The notes beneath the pieces are model-generated. The model was given only the letters and a program-made list of their open reading frames with translations. It was not told where the DNA came from and ran no database searches. 64,000 bases of DNA from Rhizobium sullae (GTDB taxonomy: Bacteria > Pseudomonadota > Alphaproteobacteria > Rhizobiales > Rhizobiaceae), in assembly GCF_025200715.1 (NCBI RefSeq), contig NZ_CP104144.1, positions 434,001 to 498,000 of the forward strand, in the 5' to 3' direction. Shown here piece after piece: positions 44,153-52,624 of the stretch; position 1 is the stretch's first letter; each line of letters opens with the position of its first letter. The translations under genes and the position numbers were made by a program.

Positions 44153-45007
44153 TCAGAGCTTGCCCTTCCAGGGTACGAGGAACGCCTCCAGAAAACGAAT
44201 GGCGGCCGAGAAGATGAACGCGCAGATCGCGATGATGCCGATACCGACAAAGACGACGTCGGTCGCCAGGAACTGTGAGGCCGCCATGATCATGAAACCG
44301 ATCCCGCGCGTGGAAGCGATCAATTCAGCTGCAACCAGCGTGCCCCAGCCGACACCGAGCGCAATTCGAACACCGGTGAGGATCTCGGGCAGGGCGGATG
44401 GCAGGACGATGTCCAGGAAGAGCTGCAGCCGGTTCGCGCCCAGCGAACGCGCGGCATTGACGCGTTCGATCGGGAGCGAGCGAACTCCGGCCTGTGCCGA
44501 GAGGCAGATCGGTGCGAACATCGCCAGCACCAGCAGTGTGATCTTCGACGTCTCGCCGATGCCGAGCCAGATGATCATCAGCGGCAGGTAGGAGAGCGGC
44601 GGAAGCGGCCAGTAGAACTCGATTGGCGCGTCGAGAACCCCTTTTGCCCAGCGGTTCAGGCCCATGAGCAATCCGAGCGGAATGCCGGCGGAGATGGCGA
44701 TGAGGGCTGCGGCTACGATGCGGAACAAACTTGCGGAGACATGCTCGGACAGCGACGCCCCGGCGTAGCCGTCGCGATAGATGACGCCGATCTGCGTCAG
44801 CACCTCGTCCGGACGCGGCAGGAACAGGTGTGGAACGACACCGAGTGCGGATACAAACCACCACAGCAGCAGTATGGCCAGCGCGGTGGTAGCGCTGATG
44901 GCCGCTGTCGATTTTTCGCCGGCTCCGAAGCTTGCCATTTTCACCAGCTTGATCTGATGGTTCTGTATATGTGCCGCAATCGGCGGGGCCTGAACTATAT
45001 CGCTCAT
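44153..45007 (-). CDS. tauC: Taurine/sulfonate ABC transporter permease
   Basis: 284-aa inner-membrane permease with six predicted helices after a cytoplasmic N-terminus. Its EAA loop is [28 protein letters not shown] (about residues 180-207). TauC/SsuC-type features include [23 protein letters not shown] and [19 protein letters not shown]. It overlaps tauB by 4 bp (ATGA). No taurine dioxygenase, transaminase or desulfonase is found in the window, so the sulfur or carbon enzymes must be elsewhere. Alkanesulfonate (Ssu) transport is an alternative. Confidence 0.9.
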   Translation of the reverse strand: MSDIVQAPPIAAHIQNHQIKLVKMASFGAGEKSTAAISATTALAILLLWWFVSALGVVPHLFLPRPDEVLTQIGVIYRDGYAGASLSEHVSASLFRIVAAALIAISAGIPLGLLMGLNRWAKGVLDAPIEFYWPLPPLSYLPLMIIWLGIGETSKITLLVLAMFAPICLSAQAGVRSLPIERVNAARSLGANRLQLFLDIVLPSALPEILTGVRIALGVGWGTLVAAELIASTRGIGFMIMAASQFLATDVVFVGIGIIAICAFIFSAAIRFLEAFLVPWKGKL

Positions 45008-45792
45008 GCGGCGCTCCTGAGGTCTTCGGTGCTGTGCAGAATGGCGCGTATCTCCTCGCGCAACTCGGCAAATAGCGGCGACGCCTTGATTGATCGGGCG
45101 TCGCCGGTTTCGGCGAAACGGCGAACGAAATCGAGATCGAAGCGTGCCACAACGCGTCCTGGTCGAGGTGACATGACCAGGACCTGCGTGCCCAGGAACA
45201 AGGCCTCTTCGATCGAGTGCGTGATGAAGAAAGCCTTCTTTGCCGTTTTATCCCAGATGGAAACCAGCAGTTCCTGCATCTGCTCGCGCGTCAGGCTGTC
45301 GAGCGCGCCGAATGGCTCGTCCATCAGCAGGATGCCGGGACTTGTTGCCAGAGCCCGCGCGATGCCGACGCGCTGCCGCATGCCGCCCGACAGCTCGTAA
45401 GGAAAAGCGCCGGCGAATTCGTCGAGGCTGACGAGCCGGAGCAGTTCCCGAGCGCGCGTTTCGCGCTCCGTCCGCTTTACCCCGGCGAATTTCAAACCGA
45501 GCGCGACATTGTCGACGACGGATTTCCAAGGCAGCAGCGCGTCTTTCTGAAAAACGACACCACGATCCGCGCCGGGTCGTTCGACCGCGCGACCATCGAG
45601 TGTTATCCGGCCATCCGAAAGCGGAAGGAAACCCGCAATCGCGTTGAGAAGGGTTGATTTGCCGCATCCCGACGCCCCGAGCGCGACGACGAAGCCCCGT
45701 TCGGGAATATCGAAAGAAACGCGATCGAGCGCGTGAATGGTCCGCCCGTCGCGGGCTGCGAAGAAAACGCTAGCGTGATCGACTTTAAGCAT
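45004..45792 (-). CDS. tauB: Taurine/sulfonate ABC transporter ATP-binding protein
   Basis: 262-aa ATPase. Motifs are Walker [13 protein letters not shown]-loop [12 protein letters not shown], signature [12 protein letters not shown] (the Met variant typical of the Tau/Ssu/nitrate group) and Walker [14 protein letters not shown], with [10 protein letters not shown] around the switch histidine. It lies 55 bp after tauA with a hairpin in the gap and overlaps tauC. The family is firm; taurine versus alkanesulfonates depends on TauA. Confidence 0.92.
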   Translation of the reverse strand: MLKVDHASVFFAARDGRTIHALDRVSFDIPERGFVVALGASGCGKSTLLNAIAGFLPLSDGRITLDGRAVERPGADRGVVFQKDALLPWKSVVDNVALGLKFAGVKRTERETRARELLRLVSLDEFAGAFPYELSGGMRQRVGIARALATSPGILLMDEPFGALDSLTREQMQELLVSIWDKTAKKAFFITHSIEEALFLGTQVLVMSPRPGRVVARFDLDFVRRFAETGDARSIKASPLFAELREEIRAILHSTEDLRSAA

Positions 45793-45810
45793 GTTGCTGC
45801 TCGCAAGTTC

Positions 45811-45839
45811 GACGCCGGCGCAGGGATTGCGCCAGCGTC
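45811..45839 (-). promoter_or_regulatory. Intercistronic hairpin between tauA and tauB
   Basis: 12-bp stem (GACGCCGGCGCA / TGCGCCAGCGTC, one G-T wobble) with a 5-nt loop fills most of the 55-bp gap after tauA. It has no T-run. Confidence 0.65.
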
Positions 45840-45847
45840 AGGGAGGA

Positions 45848-46861
45848 TCAGTTGCTGACGCCAGTGAGCGCGTCTGCGGTTACGAAGGCCCCGTAATTCC
45901 CCAGCACGTCGGAAACCTTGCCCTGTTCTTTCAGAAACGACGCCGTGTCCTTGAGGATCTTGGCAGCCCCCGCCTTTTCGCCGCCGCCGAGCCAGGCATC
46001 CGATGCCTGGACCTCAGGCGTCAACAGGGTGAGGTTCTTCAAGGCCGACGCCTGCTGATCGGGCGTTCCGCCAATGAGTTTCGCAAGCGACTTGGCGTTG
46101 TCGCTGTCGGGGCTCCAGGCGGATTTGTCGGACGCGAAGGATGCGTAGTATTTGTTGACGACCGAAGCGAAAGCCTTCAGAAATTCCGGGTTGTCGGCGG
46201 CAAACTTCGAGGTCGCGACCCATGCCGAGAATGTTGGCGCACCCTTGTCTGCCACGTCTTTGGAGGTCACGAGGACCTTCCCGTTCTTCTTGAGTTCGGT
46301 GAGCGCCGGATCCCAGACGAAGCCGCCATCGATGTCGCCGCGGTTATAGCTCGCGACGATTTCGGGCTGAGGGATTGCGAAGACCTGAACATCCTTTTCG
46401 GTCAGGCCCCGCGATTTGATGAGCGCCAGGAGCTGATAGTGGTCCGTGGACACCGGCGCGGCAGCAAGTTTCTTCCCCTTGAGATCATTCAGGCTTTCGA
46501 TGCCGGAGCCGTTACGGACGACGAGAGCCTCGTCGATGCCTGAGATGGACGCAAGGTAGAAGGCCTTGACCTCGAGCCCGCGTGATGCAGCAGCCGCAAA
46601 CGGGCTGGAGCCGACATAGCCGACCTGGACATCGCCGGATGCAATCGCCGCAAAGATTTCGGCGCCTGAATTGAACCTGCGGAAGTCGATGTCGTATCCC
46701 GTCTCCTTGGCGAATTCGCCATTGGCGATCGCCACGGAAGACGGCAAGGCGTCGGTTTGGTAGGCGACGACGACCGTCTTGTCCGCCGCTTGGGCGACGA
46801 TCGCCGTTGCAAGAGTGCCGACGCCGACTGCGATCGCGGCAACTAAGTTCCTGAAATTCAT
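45848..46861 (-). CDS. tauA: Taurine ABC transporter substrate-binding protein
   Basis: 337-aa periplasmic receptor with a Sec signal peptide (cleavage near ATAIVAQA-AD, about residue 25). The mature start KTVVVAYQTDALPSSVAIANGEF and the GYVGSSPFAAAASRG and IDGGFVWDPALTEL segments match TauA. It is the first gene of tauABC and divergent from an FAD/NAD(P)-binding protein across 225 bp. TauA subtypes also bind other sulfonates. Expression is often sulfur-regulated, but no operator was identified here. Confidence 0.9.
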   Translation of the reverse strand: MNFRNLVAAIAVGVGTLATAIVAQAADKTVVVAYQTDALPSSVAIANGEFAKETGYDIDFRRFNSGAEIFAAIASGDVQVGYVGSSPFAAAASRGLEVKAFYLASISGIDEALVVRNGSGIESLNDLKGKKLAAAPVSTDHYQLLALIKSRGLTEKDVQVFAIPQPEIVASYNRGDIDGGFVWDPALTELKKNGKVLVTSKDVADKGAPTFSAWVATSKFAADNPEFLKAFASVVNKYYASFASDKSAWSPDSDNAKSLAKLIGGTPDQQASALKNLTLLTPEVQASDAWLGGGEKAGAAKILKDTASFLKEQGKVSDVLGNYGAFVTADALTGVSN

Positions 46862-47086
46862 CTTGAGCCCCTTTGTTCAGGGCCCGCACGGCCCTTGATC
46901 TCACCTCAAAAGCGTAATGGTTCAGAAGGGGCTAGCGGGAGAAATAACAAACTATATTTATAGACAATAGAGATAATTGTTTTCGTCATTGCGCCGGTTG
47001 CGCGATCCGCTGGTCCGGCGCGCGGCGTCGGGCTTGAAAGAAGAAATGTCTCAATGACGTTGCGGAGCTTCAGGGAGAATGCGTCG

Positions 47087-48439
47087 ATGTATGATGTTAT
47101 CGTGGTCGGTTCCGGTTTTTCAGCGATAGCTGTTACCTGCAATCTCATCGAACAGCTTCCCGCCTCGGCGAAGATCGCCGTCATTGGCGATGATCCCGGT
47201 TTCGGCCGCGGGACGGCCTACCGGACGGAGCTCTATCTCCATCGCCTCAACGTTCCCGCAGGCCGCATGAGTCTGCTGCCGCATCATCCCGACGACTTTG
47301 TCGACTGGCTGAAAAGCCGTGGACGCCGGTTGCAGGCAGGGGATTTTGCTTCGCGGAGCGATTACGGTCTTTATGTCCGCGATACGCTTGCACGGCTGCT
47401 TCGAAAGCGGGACGGCCGCTGCCGGGTCGACCTTATCAAGGCCAAGGCGGCGGGATGCGTGGACCGTTACAGCAGCACGCTGGCCTTCCATCTTGGTAAT
47501 GGCGACGAGATTACCGGGAAGAACGTGGTGCTCTGCCTCGGTGTCGGGAACGCGACCCTTCCGGTCGATCTGGAGGGAGTCCCAGCATCGGCGCGATCGC
47601 GGATCATCGAGAACCCGTGGCGGCTCTCGTGGCTGAGGCGCGTCGCACCGTCCGATGCGGTCTGCATCCTCGGCTCCGGCCTGACGATGATCGATCAGGT
47701 TCTTGCTCTTCGCGCCCATGGCCACAGTGGCCGGATCGATGTGCTTTCGCGTCGCGGGCTCGCACCGCTCGGACACGCGAGCAAGCCGCAGGTGCCGCTG
47801 CCGATCGACGTTCAGATGCTTCCGGATACGATCAGCGGCATATTGAAGATCTTGCGGGCGAAGAGCAGGGCGGCCGCCGACTGGCGAGGCGTGATGGACG
47901 GTCTGAGACCCGCGACGCAGGCTCTTTGGCAACGGCTTTCGAGCGAGGAGAGGGCACGTTTCCTGCGGCACGCGCTTCCCTGGTGGAACATTCACCGTCA
48001 CCGGGTCGCGCCCGACGTGTTCGACAGGTTCGAGAAGTTGGTCACGGAAGGAACCGTTCGTTTCCACGCGGGCTTCTTGAAATCGCTCGGGGCCGAGGAG
48101 GGCAGGCTCGCTGCGAGCTACAGGGTCAGAGCGACGCGAACGATCGCCGAGATCAGCGCGGACTGGCTCGTCAACTGCACGGGAATGGAGCGGGCCGGGA
48201 TCAGTCACTCACCGCTTTTGAAGGAAATGAGCCGGTTTCACTTGATTGCCCCTGATCCTCTCGGTTTGGGCATCGAGGTGAATGCCGCTTCCGAAGTGAT
48301 AGCACCATCTCGGATTTCACCTGCTCGACTGTTCGCAGTCGGCGCCTTAACGGCGGGACAATTCTGGGAAATCACGGCCGTCCCGGATATCCGGGTACAG
48401 GCCAAGGCCGTGGTTGAAGAGATCGCCGCGAACGGCTGA
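47087..48439 (+). CDS. FAD/NAD(P)-binding protein, YdhS-like family
   Basis: 450-aa flavoprotein-like protein. The N-terminus YDVIVVGSGFSAIAVTCNLI is a dinucleotide-binding motif (GxGxxx). PGFGRGTAYRT and LHRLNVPAGRMSLLPHHPDDFVDWL are hallmarks of the FAD-NAD(P)-binding family that includes E. coli YdhS. A second dinucleotide site appears at VCILGSGLTMIDQVLALRAHGHSG (about residue 205). ATG 47087 fits the motif with GGGAG upstream; ATG 47054 is an alternative. The reaction is unknown. It is divergent from tauA, so a role in sulfonate or sulfur oxidation is conceivable but unproven. Confidence 0.83.
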   Translation: MYDVIVVGSGFSAIAVTCNLIEQLPASAKIAVIGDDPGFGRGTAYRTELYLHRLNVPAGRMSLLPHHPDDFVDWLKSRGRRLQAGDFASRSDYGLYVRDTLARLLRKRDGRCRVDLIKAKAAGCVDRYSSTLAFHLGNGDEITGKNVVLCLGVGNATLPVDLEGVPASARSRIIENPWRLSWLRRVAPSDAVCILGSGLTMIDQVLALRAHGHSGRIDVLSRRGLAPLGHASKPQVPLPIDVQMLPDTISGILKILRAKSRAAADWRGVMDGLRPATQALWQRLSSEERARFLRHALPWWNIHRHRVAPDVFDRFEKLVTEGTVRFHAGFLKSLGAEEGRLAASYRVRATRTIAEISADWLVNCTGMERAGISHSPLLKEMSRFHLIAPDPLGLGIEVNAASEVIAPSRISPARLFAVGALTAGQFWEITAVPDIRVQAKAVVEEIAANG

Positions 48440-48491
48440 CTCCCACGCATGACGATGAGAATGCGGTTGTCTCTTTTCGATTTGGCATTTG

Positions 48492-48526
48492 AATCTGAGA
48501 ACACGAGCGGCTCGGGTTCTCAGATT
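48492..48526. terminator. 35-bp near-perfect palindrome downstream of the FAD gene
   Basis: Arms AATCTGAGAACACGAGC and GCTCGGGTTCTCAGATT pair at 16 of 17 positions around a single G, 52 bp after the stop. It is either a long terminator-type hairpin without a T-run or a protein-binding palindrome. Confidence 0.55.
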
Positions 48527-48698
48527 GATTGCTACGTTCCGCGCCAGCTTTGACAGCCCGGTTCACGGCCCGCCAAAGCTTCAAGGAAGTAGATAAGGCT
48601 TGGCGGGAGCGCAGGCGGTCCGTATCGGACGGTGGCAAGCGGAGGCGTCGCAGTCCTTGACCGGTTGCAATCGAAAGCCTCGTGCAGAAATCCGATAC
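48527..48698. other. Gap left of the beta-lactamase fragment
   Basis: No gene is supported here. The expected 3' part of the beta-lactamase-like gene is missing, so this short stretch probably marks a deletion junction. Confidence 0.4.
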
Positions 48699-49037
48699 CT
48701 AATCCGCAGCGCTGTTATCGCTCGCGGAAATCGCCAGAACGACAAGCATTCGAATGGTGAGCGTCGAAGACTCGTCGAAACAGTTCGTAATTGAAGGCAG
48801 GAAACTGCTGCCGATATCAGTGCGGTTCACGGACTCGTCCAAATCAAGCGTCTCGTCACATAGCAGCGCACCAATTCCAGCGATTTTGATAACACTCGCT
48901 GCAATGCGAGGCTCTTCACCCCGAACCGAGACTAGCTGGTCATCATGTAGAAATGCGAAAGAAGCGGAGCGCCCCGGATCGGACGCGAAAGCCAGAAGTT
49001 CATTTTCGATCTGTTGTAGGAGACCGGATGTGAGCAT
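48699..49037 (-). pseudogene. N-terminal fragment of a class A beta-lactamase-related serine hydrolase
   Basis: The frame has the serine beta-lactamase active-site helix ASVIKIAGIGALL (S-x-x-K), then 60 residues on SASDNSAAD, the SDN motif. The frame then hits a stop immediately after the SDN, where roughly 130 more residues and the KTG motif are expected, so it is a 3'-truncated pseudogene. Codon use is more AT-rich than in neighbouring operons. No homologous continuation was seen in the other frames of 48440-48698. Transpeptidase-like or esterase relatives are possible instead of a true beta-lactamase. Confidence 0.65.
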
Positions 49038-49157
49038 AGGCAGGTCATTCCAATGAAGTCAGGGCAATCTGCGACAACTCTACACTACCGCGCTGGCACC
49101 GCCACGGTGATCGTGCAACGCTGCTCCTTCCTCGTCATCTCGGCCTCTGAACATGCG

Positions 49158-49463
49158 TTAGTTCGGCCATTCCTCGGCCGGCCAATCCCGCGATGTATGG
49201 ATGACTCGCAGGATCACGGCGCTATCGCGGCCGGCCACCTGTCGCAGCTCATAGGCGATGATGTACGGATGCCGGGCAAGGCATTTTTCATAGGTTCCGC
49301 TCACCCGCCCCGGCCTCCCGGTCGCGAACTCGCCCAGCTTATTGCCGGCGTCCTCGATCGCGTCAACGACCCGCTCGGCGGCAAGTGGGTTGTCCTCGGC
49401 GATATAGCGCAAGATTTCGAGGTTATCCCGATGCGCTTCAATCGACCAGACAACCGGCCTCAT
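49158..49463 (-). CDS. RelE/ParE-family toxin
   Basis: 101-aa toxin of a type II toxin-antitoxin pair. The pattern PVVWSIEAHRDNLEILRYIAEDNPLAAERVVDAIE, the YEKCLARHPYIIAYEL strand pair and a basic C-terminal ILRVIHTSRDWPAE with its histidine are typical of the RelE/ParE fold (ParE-like, with the W-x-x-E-W ending). Its start overlaps the antitoxin stop by 4 bp, the normal antitoxin-first order. It appears intact. ParE members inhibit gyrase and RelE members cleave mRNA; which applies cannot be told here. Confidence 0.9.
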   Translation of the reverse strand: MRPVVWSIEAHRDNLEILRYIAEDNPLAAERVVDAIEDAGNKLGEFATGRPGRVSGTYEKCLARHPYIIAYELRQVAGRDSAVILRVIHTSRDWPAEEWPN

Positions 49464-49732
49464 CCGTGCGCGGCCTTCCGGCGCTTCGCGTCCGCAATGA
49501 CCTCGCGCATTTCCGCGACGGCTTGTTCATGGGGGATGACTCTGCCAGCTTCGGCGTCGGCCATGCCGCGTTTGATCCCATCGATGATTTCAAGTTCGCG
49601 CTCGACATAGGCGGAAATGGCTTCGGCCGCGAGGAACGATTTGCTGCGGCGGGTGTCCGCCGCGATTCGTTCCAGCTTCGACTTAGTTTCGGGAGAAACC
49701 CGAATTGTCATGGTGGTGCTGGCTGTCATCAT
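49460..49732 (-). CDS. CopG/RHH-type antitoxin
   Basis: About 90-aa antitoxin. An N-terminal ribbon-helix-helix DNA-binding domain (TMTIRVSPETKSKLERIAADTRRSKSFLAAEAI) is followed by an acidic-basic C-terminal region (MADAEAGRVIPHEQAVAEMREVI) that wraps the toxin. Tandem ATGs at 49732/49729 follow AAGG; the longer frame from 49831 lacks a ribosome-binding site. Upstream, TTGTGTTG (49740-49747) and CAACACAA (about 49814) are possible arms for autoregulation. It pairs with the RelE/ParE toxin downstream. Confidence 0.88.
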   Translation of the reverse strand: MMTASTTMTIRVSPETKSKLERIAADTRRSKSFLAAEAISAYVERELEIIDGIKRGMADAEAGRVIPHEQAVAEMREVIADAKRRKAAHG

Positions 49733-50036
49733 GAAAACCTTGTGTTGAATTGTGTACAAAGTAACACGATCGGCGATGTAGGACAAGGAAGGTGTGCATC
49801 CGTGCAACTGTGCACAACACAATTTGGGCACGACATATCCGCCCGCGTTCCTCGAATGCCCGCTTTGATCGCGGGCGGCGACGCATCACCGCCCAAATTG
49901 GCGAACCGGCCGGCATTCCGTGGCCTGTCGGTATTTTTTAGATGGCCTTCGCCAGACTGCGGAACCGGCAATCAGCCCTGTCGAGATACCGCGATCTGCA
50001 GGAACGAGCCAACCAAGATTGTTGAAAAGGATATCT
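49733..50036. other. Region upstream of the toxin-antitoxin operon and downstream of the Lrp gene
   Basis: No gene is supported in about 300 bases. It contains the antitoxin promoter region with TTGTGTTG / CAACACAA arms and a TTTTTTAG run at about 49936. No clear hairpin terminator is visible for the Lrp gene. Confidence 0.45.
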
Positions 50037-50525
50037 CTAGGTCGCGCGGTAGGCGTGGGAAGGGCGGACCGGCAAACCTTGAAAGTCCTTCAATGTCTGA
50101 AGTACGATGGACGTCTTGACATGCTGAACGCTGTCATGCGGCAGGAGCACGTCGTTGACGAAGCGCGACAGTCCCGCAAGATCGGGCGTCACGACCTTGA
50201 GGTGGTAGTCCATTTCGCCAGTCAGTGCGTAACATTCCAGCACCTCCGGCAGGTCGGCGATCAGCGCGGCGAAACGTTTGGCGTTGTCGCGGTTGTGGGT
50301 GGCGAGGGTAACGGCGATGACGACCATGAGGTCGAGCCCCAGCCTGCCGCGATCGAGCACGGCGCGATAACCGTGGATAAAACCCTCCGTCTCGAGCCGC
50401 GCCCGCCGGCGCGAGCACTGCGATGGCGAAAGGGCGATCAACTCTGAGAGCTCATTGTTGGTCAGGCGGCCGTCGCTTTGGAGCTCGGCCAGGATTTTGA
50501 GGTCGTATCCGTCGATCCGTTCCAT
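50037..50525 (-). CDS. Lrp/AsnC-family regulator, probably of hpd
   Basis: 162-aa regulator. The N-terminal winged helix (IDGYDLKILAELQSDGRLTNNELSELIALSPSQCSRRRARLE) is followed by the RAM ligand domain (about residues 75-150). ATG 50525 begins the conserved MERIDGYDLKIL; the longer frame from 50678 would read through the hpd promoter and start region. It is divergent from 4-hydroxyphenylpyruvate dioxygenase with 128 bp between, so it is the likely aromatic-amino-acid-responsive regulator of hpd. Confidence 0.9.
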   Translation of the reverse strand: MERIDGYDLKILAELQSDGRLTNNELSELIALSPSQCSRRRARLETEGFIHGYRAVLDRGRLGLDLMVVIAVTLATHNRDNAKRFAALIADLPEVLECYALTGEMDYHLKVVTPDLAGLSRFVNDVLLPHDSVQHVKTSIVLQTLKDFQGLPVRPSHAYRAT

Positions 50526-50653
50526 TTGTGCGTATTGCTCCGCCTTTATGCATGAAACATGTATTGAATTGCGGAAAGTGCGCGTGAATGCAAGCACCGT
50601 GCATGAAAATCGCGTCATAATGCGTCTCATGATCCAGTTTGGAGGAGAGAACG

Positions 50654-51766
50654 ATGGGCCCTTATCCGCACGATGCACCGCCGACAGGCATCACTGCCGA
50701 CAATCCGGCCGGTACGGACGGTTTCGAATTTGTTGAATTCGCCCATCCAGAGCCGGAGAAGCTGGGTGAGCTTTTCACCCGCATGGGCTACACTTGTGTT
50801 GCCAAGCACCGCACGAAAGACGTCACCGTCTGGCGCCAGGGCGGCATCAATTATCTCATCAATGCCGAACCCGGCAGCCATGCCATGCGCTTCGTCGGTG
50901 AACACGGTCCCTGTGCGCCCTCCATGGCCTGGCGCGTCACCGATGCCAAGCATGCCTTCGACCATGCCGTGTCGAAGGGTGCAACACCCTATGAAAGCAA
51001 GGACAAGACGCTCGACATTCCGGCCATCGTCGGCATCGGCGGTTCGCTGCTTTACTTTGTAGAAACTTACGGCGAGAAGGGCTCGCCCTATGATACCGAA
51101 TTCGAGTGGCTCGGCGAACGCGACCCGAAGCCGGAAGGCGTCGGCTTTTATTACCTCGATCATCTGACCCACAACGTCTATCGCGGCAATATGGACAAGT
51201 GGTGGGATTTCTATCGCGAGCTTTTCGGCTTCCGGCAGATCCACTTCTTCAATATCGACGGGCGCATCACCGGGCTGATGAGCCGGGCGATCACGTCGCC
51301 TTGCGGCAAGATCCGAATTCCACTCAACGAGTCCAAGGACGATACAAGCCAGATCGAGGAATATCTCAGAAAGTACAAAGGCGAAGGCATTCAGCACATC
51401 GCCGTCGGTACGGAGGAGATTTATGACGCGACGGACAAACTGGCCGGGAACGGGCTGAAATTCATGCCCGGGCCACCCGACACTTATTACGAACTCTCGC
51501 ACGAGCGCGTGCACGATCATGACGAACCGGTCGAGCGGATGAAGCAGCACGGCATTTTGATCGACGGCGAAGGCGTGGTGGATGGTGGCACGACCCGCAT
51601 CCTGCTTCAGATCTTCTCAAGAACCGTCATCGGTCCGATCTTCTTCGAATTCATTCAGCGCAAGGGCGACGAAGGCTTCGGTGAAGGAAACTTCCGCGCG
51701 CTGTTCGAATCGATCGAGGCCGATCAGATCCGGCGCGGTGTGCTGCGTCCCACGGCTGCAGAATAA
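50654..51766 (+). CDS. hpd: 4-Hydroxyphenylpyruvate dioxygenase
   Basis: Fe(II) enzyme turning 4-hydroxyphenylpyruvate into homogentisate (370 aa). The iron ligands are visible: His in YLDHLTHNVYRG, His in GEGIQHIAVGT and Glu in FFEFIQRKGDEGFGEGNF, within the two-domain vicinal-oxygen-chelate fold. ATG 50654 follows GGAGGAG; the apparent longer start at 50639 is a TTG inside the ribosome-binding site. It feeds the homogentisate operon 14 kb away (hmgA-fahA-maiA). It is divergent from an Lrp-type regulator and ends at a good terminator. Confidence 0.97.
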   Translation: MGPYPHDAPPTGITADNPAGTDGFEFVEFAHPEPEKLGELFTRMGYTCVAKHRTKDVTVWRQGGINYLINAEPGSHAMRFVGEHGPCAPSMAWRVTDAKHAFDHAVSKGATPYESKDKTLDIPAIVGIGGSLLYFVETYGEKGSPYDTEFEWLGERDPKPEGVGFYYLDHLTHNVYRGNMDKWWDFYRELFGFRQIHFFNIDGRITGLMSRAITSPCGKIRIPLNESKDDTSQIEEYLRKYKGEGIQHIAVGTEEIYDATDKLAGNGLKFMPGPPDTYYELSHERVHDHDEPVERMKQHGILIDGEGVVDGGTTRILLQIFSRTVIGPIFFEFIQRKGDEGFGEGNFRALFESIEADQIRRGVLRPTAAE

Positions 51767-51803
51767 ACGGACCTGGGCCCTTGCCTGGGTCGTCGAAGGG
51801 AAG

Positions 51804-51837
51804 AAGCGGCGAGTGCAGATCGCCGCTTTTTATTTTG
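51804..51837 (+). terminator. Rho-independent terminator of hpd
   Basis: Stem GCGGCGA / TCGCCGC with a 7-nt loop followed by TTTTTATTTT, about 40 bp after the hpd stop. It also separates hpd from the convergent hupE-like gene. Confidence 0.88.
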
Positions 51838-51853
51838 GCGTTTGTCCGAGAGG

Positions 51854-52453
51854 TCAGATCATGCCGGTGAGGATGCCGACGCCTGCGACAGCCGCAAAGC
51901 CGCCGGCAAGACGTGTGGCGATGAAGCTTCGACGTTTGCCTGTGCGGCCGATCGCATAGCCAAGGCCGAGACCGGCGGTGTGAAGAAGCGCAGTTGCAAT
52001 CATGAAGCCTGCCGCAAAAGCGGCGCCTGCGGCGCTTTCCGGCATTTCAGCACCATGGGCATGGCCATGGAAGATCGCAAGCAGCCCGGCCACCGCCATT
52101 GCGACGGCTGCTGGAGCCTTGACGTCGAACGCGACGACCGCGCCGAGAACGACAACCGACAGTGCTATGCCTGTTTCGACGAACGGAATATCGATGCCCG
52201 CGATGCCGAACGCTCCGCCCAGAGCCATAGCCAGGACAAAGGTGGCCGGAACGAGCCAGGTTGCGCGGCCGCCGAGCTGATAGGCGAAAATGCCCACCAT
52301 GACCATAGCGAGGATATGGTCGAGGCCCGATATCGGATGGCTGAAGCCATGGACGAGGCCTGCAGCTTCACCAATTGCGGGATGAGCATAGGCAGTGGCC
52401 GGGAGCGCGACTGCGGCCAGCGCCAGAAGCCCGCTTTTATGTGCTGATTTCAT
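51854..52453 (-). CDS. HupE/UreJ-family membrane protein
   Basis: 199-aa membrane protein with a signal peptide (ALPATAYAHPAIG, cut after AYA) that leaves an N-terminal histidine. The family motif HPISGLDHILAMVMVGIFAYQLGG is present, with about six helices and a second His-rich patch FHGHAHGAEMP. HupE/UreJ proteins are thought to be nickel or cobalt permeases tied to hydrogenase or urease, but neither enzyme nor a cobalamin gene lies in this window. The upstream 170 bp shows no cobalamin-riboswitch box that I can recognise. Confidence 0.9.
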   Translation of the reverse strand: MKSAHKSGLLALAAVALPATAYAHPAIGEAAGLVHGFSHPISGLDHILAMVMVGIFAYQLGGRATWLVPATFVLAMALGGAFGIAGIDIPFVETGIALSVVVLGAVVAFDVKAPAAVAMAVAGLLAIFHGHAHGAEMPESAAGAAFAAGFMIATALLHTAGLGLGYAIGRTGKRRSFIATRLAGGFAAVAGVGILTGMI

Positions 52454-52624
52454 TGGTCAATTCCCCACTGAGTTTCAGAATTCCAACTGCGGTAAGCATA
52501 GGTAAGGTCGCGGGTGTCATGCTATGGGACAGGCGCTGGAGGCGTCAACAAAAAATATCGAATATGAATATATTTCAATAGTTTACTGATGTGGTCGCAA
52601 CATGCATCCGCTTACCTGTGAGCA

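Noticed and set aside
52454..52624. Possible cobalamin or metal riboswitch upstream of the HupE-like gene
   Set aside because: No B12-box or conserved riboswitch elements could be recognised; only AT-rich leader and weak repeats are seen.
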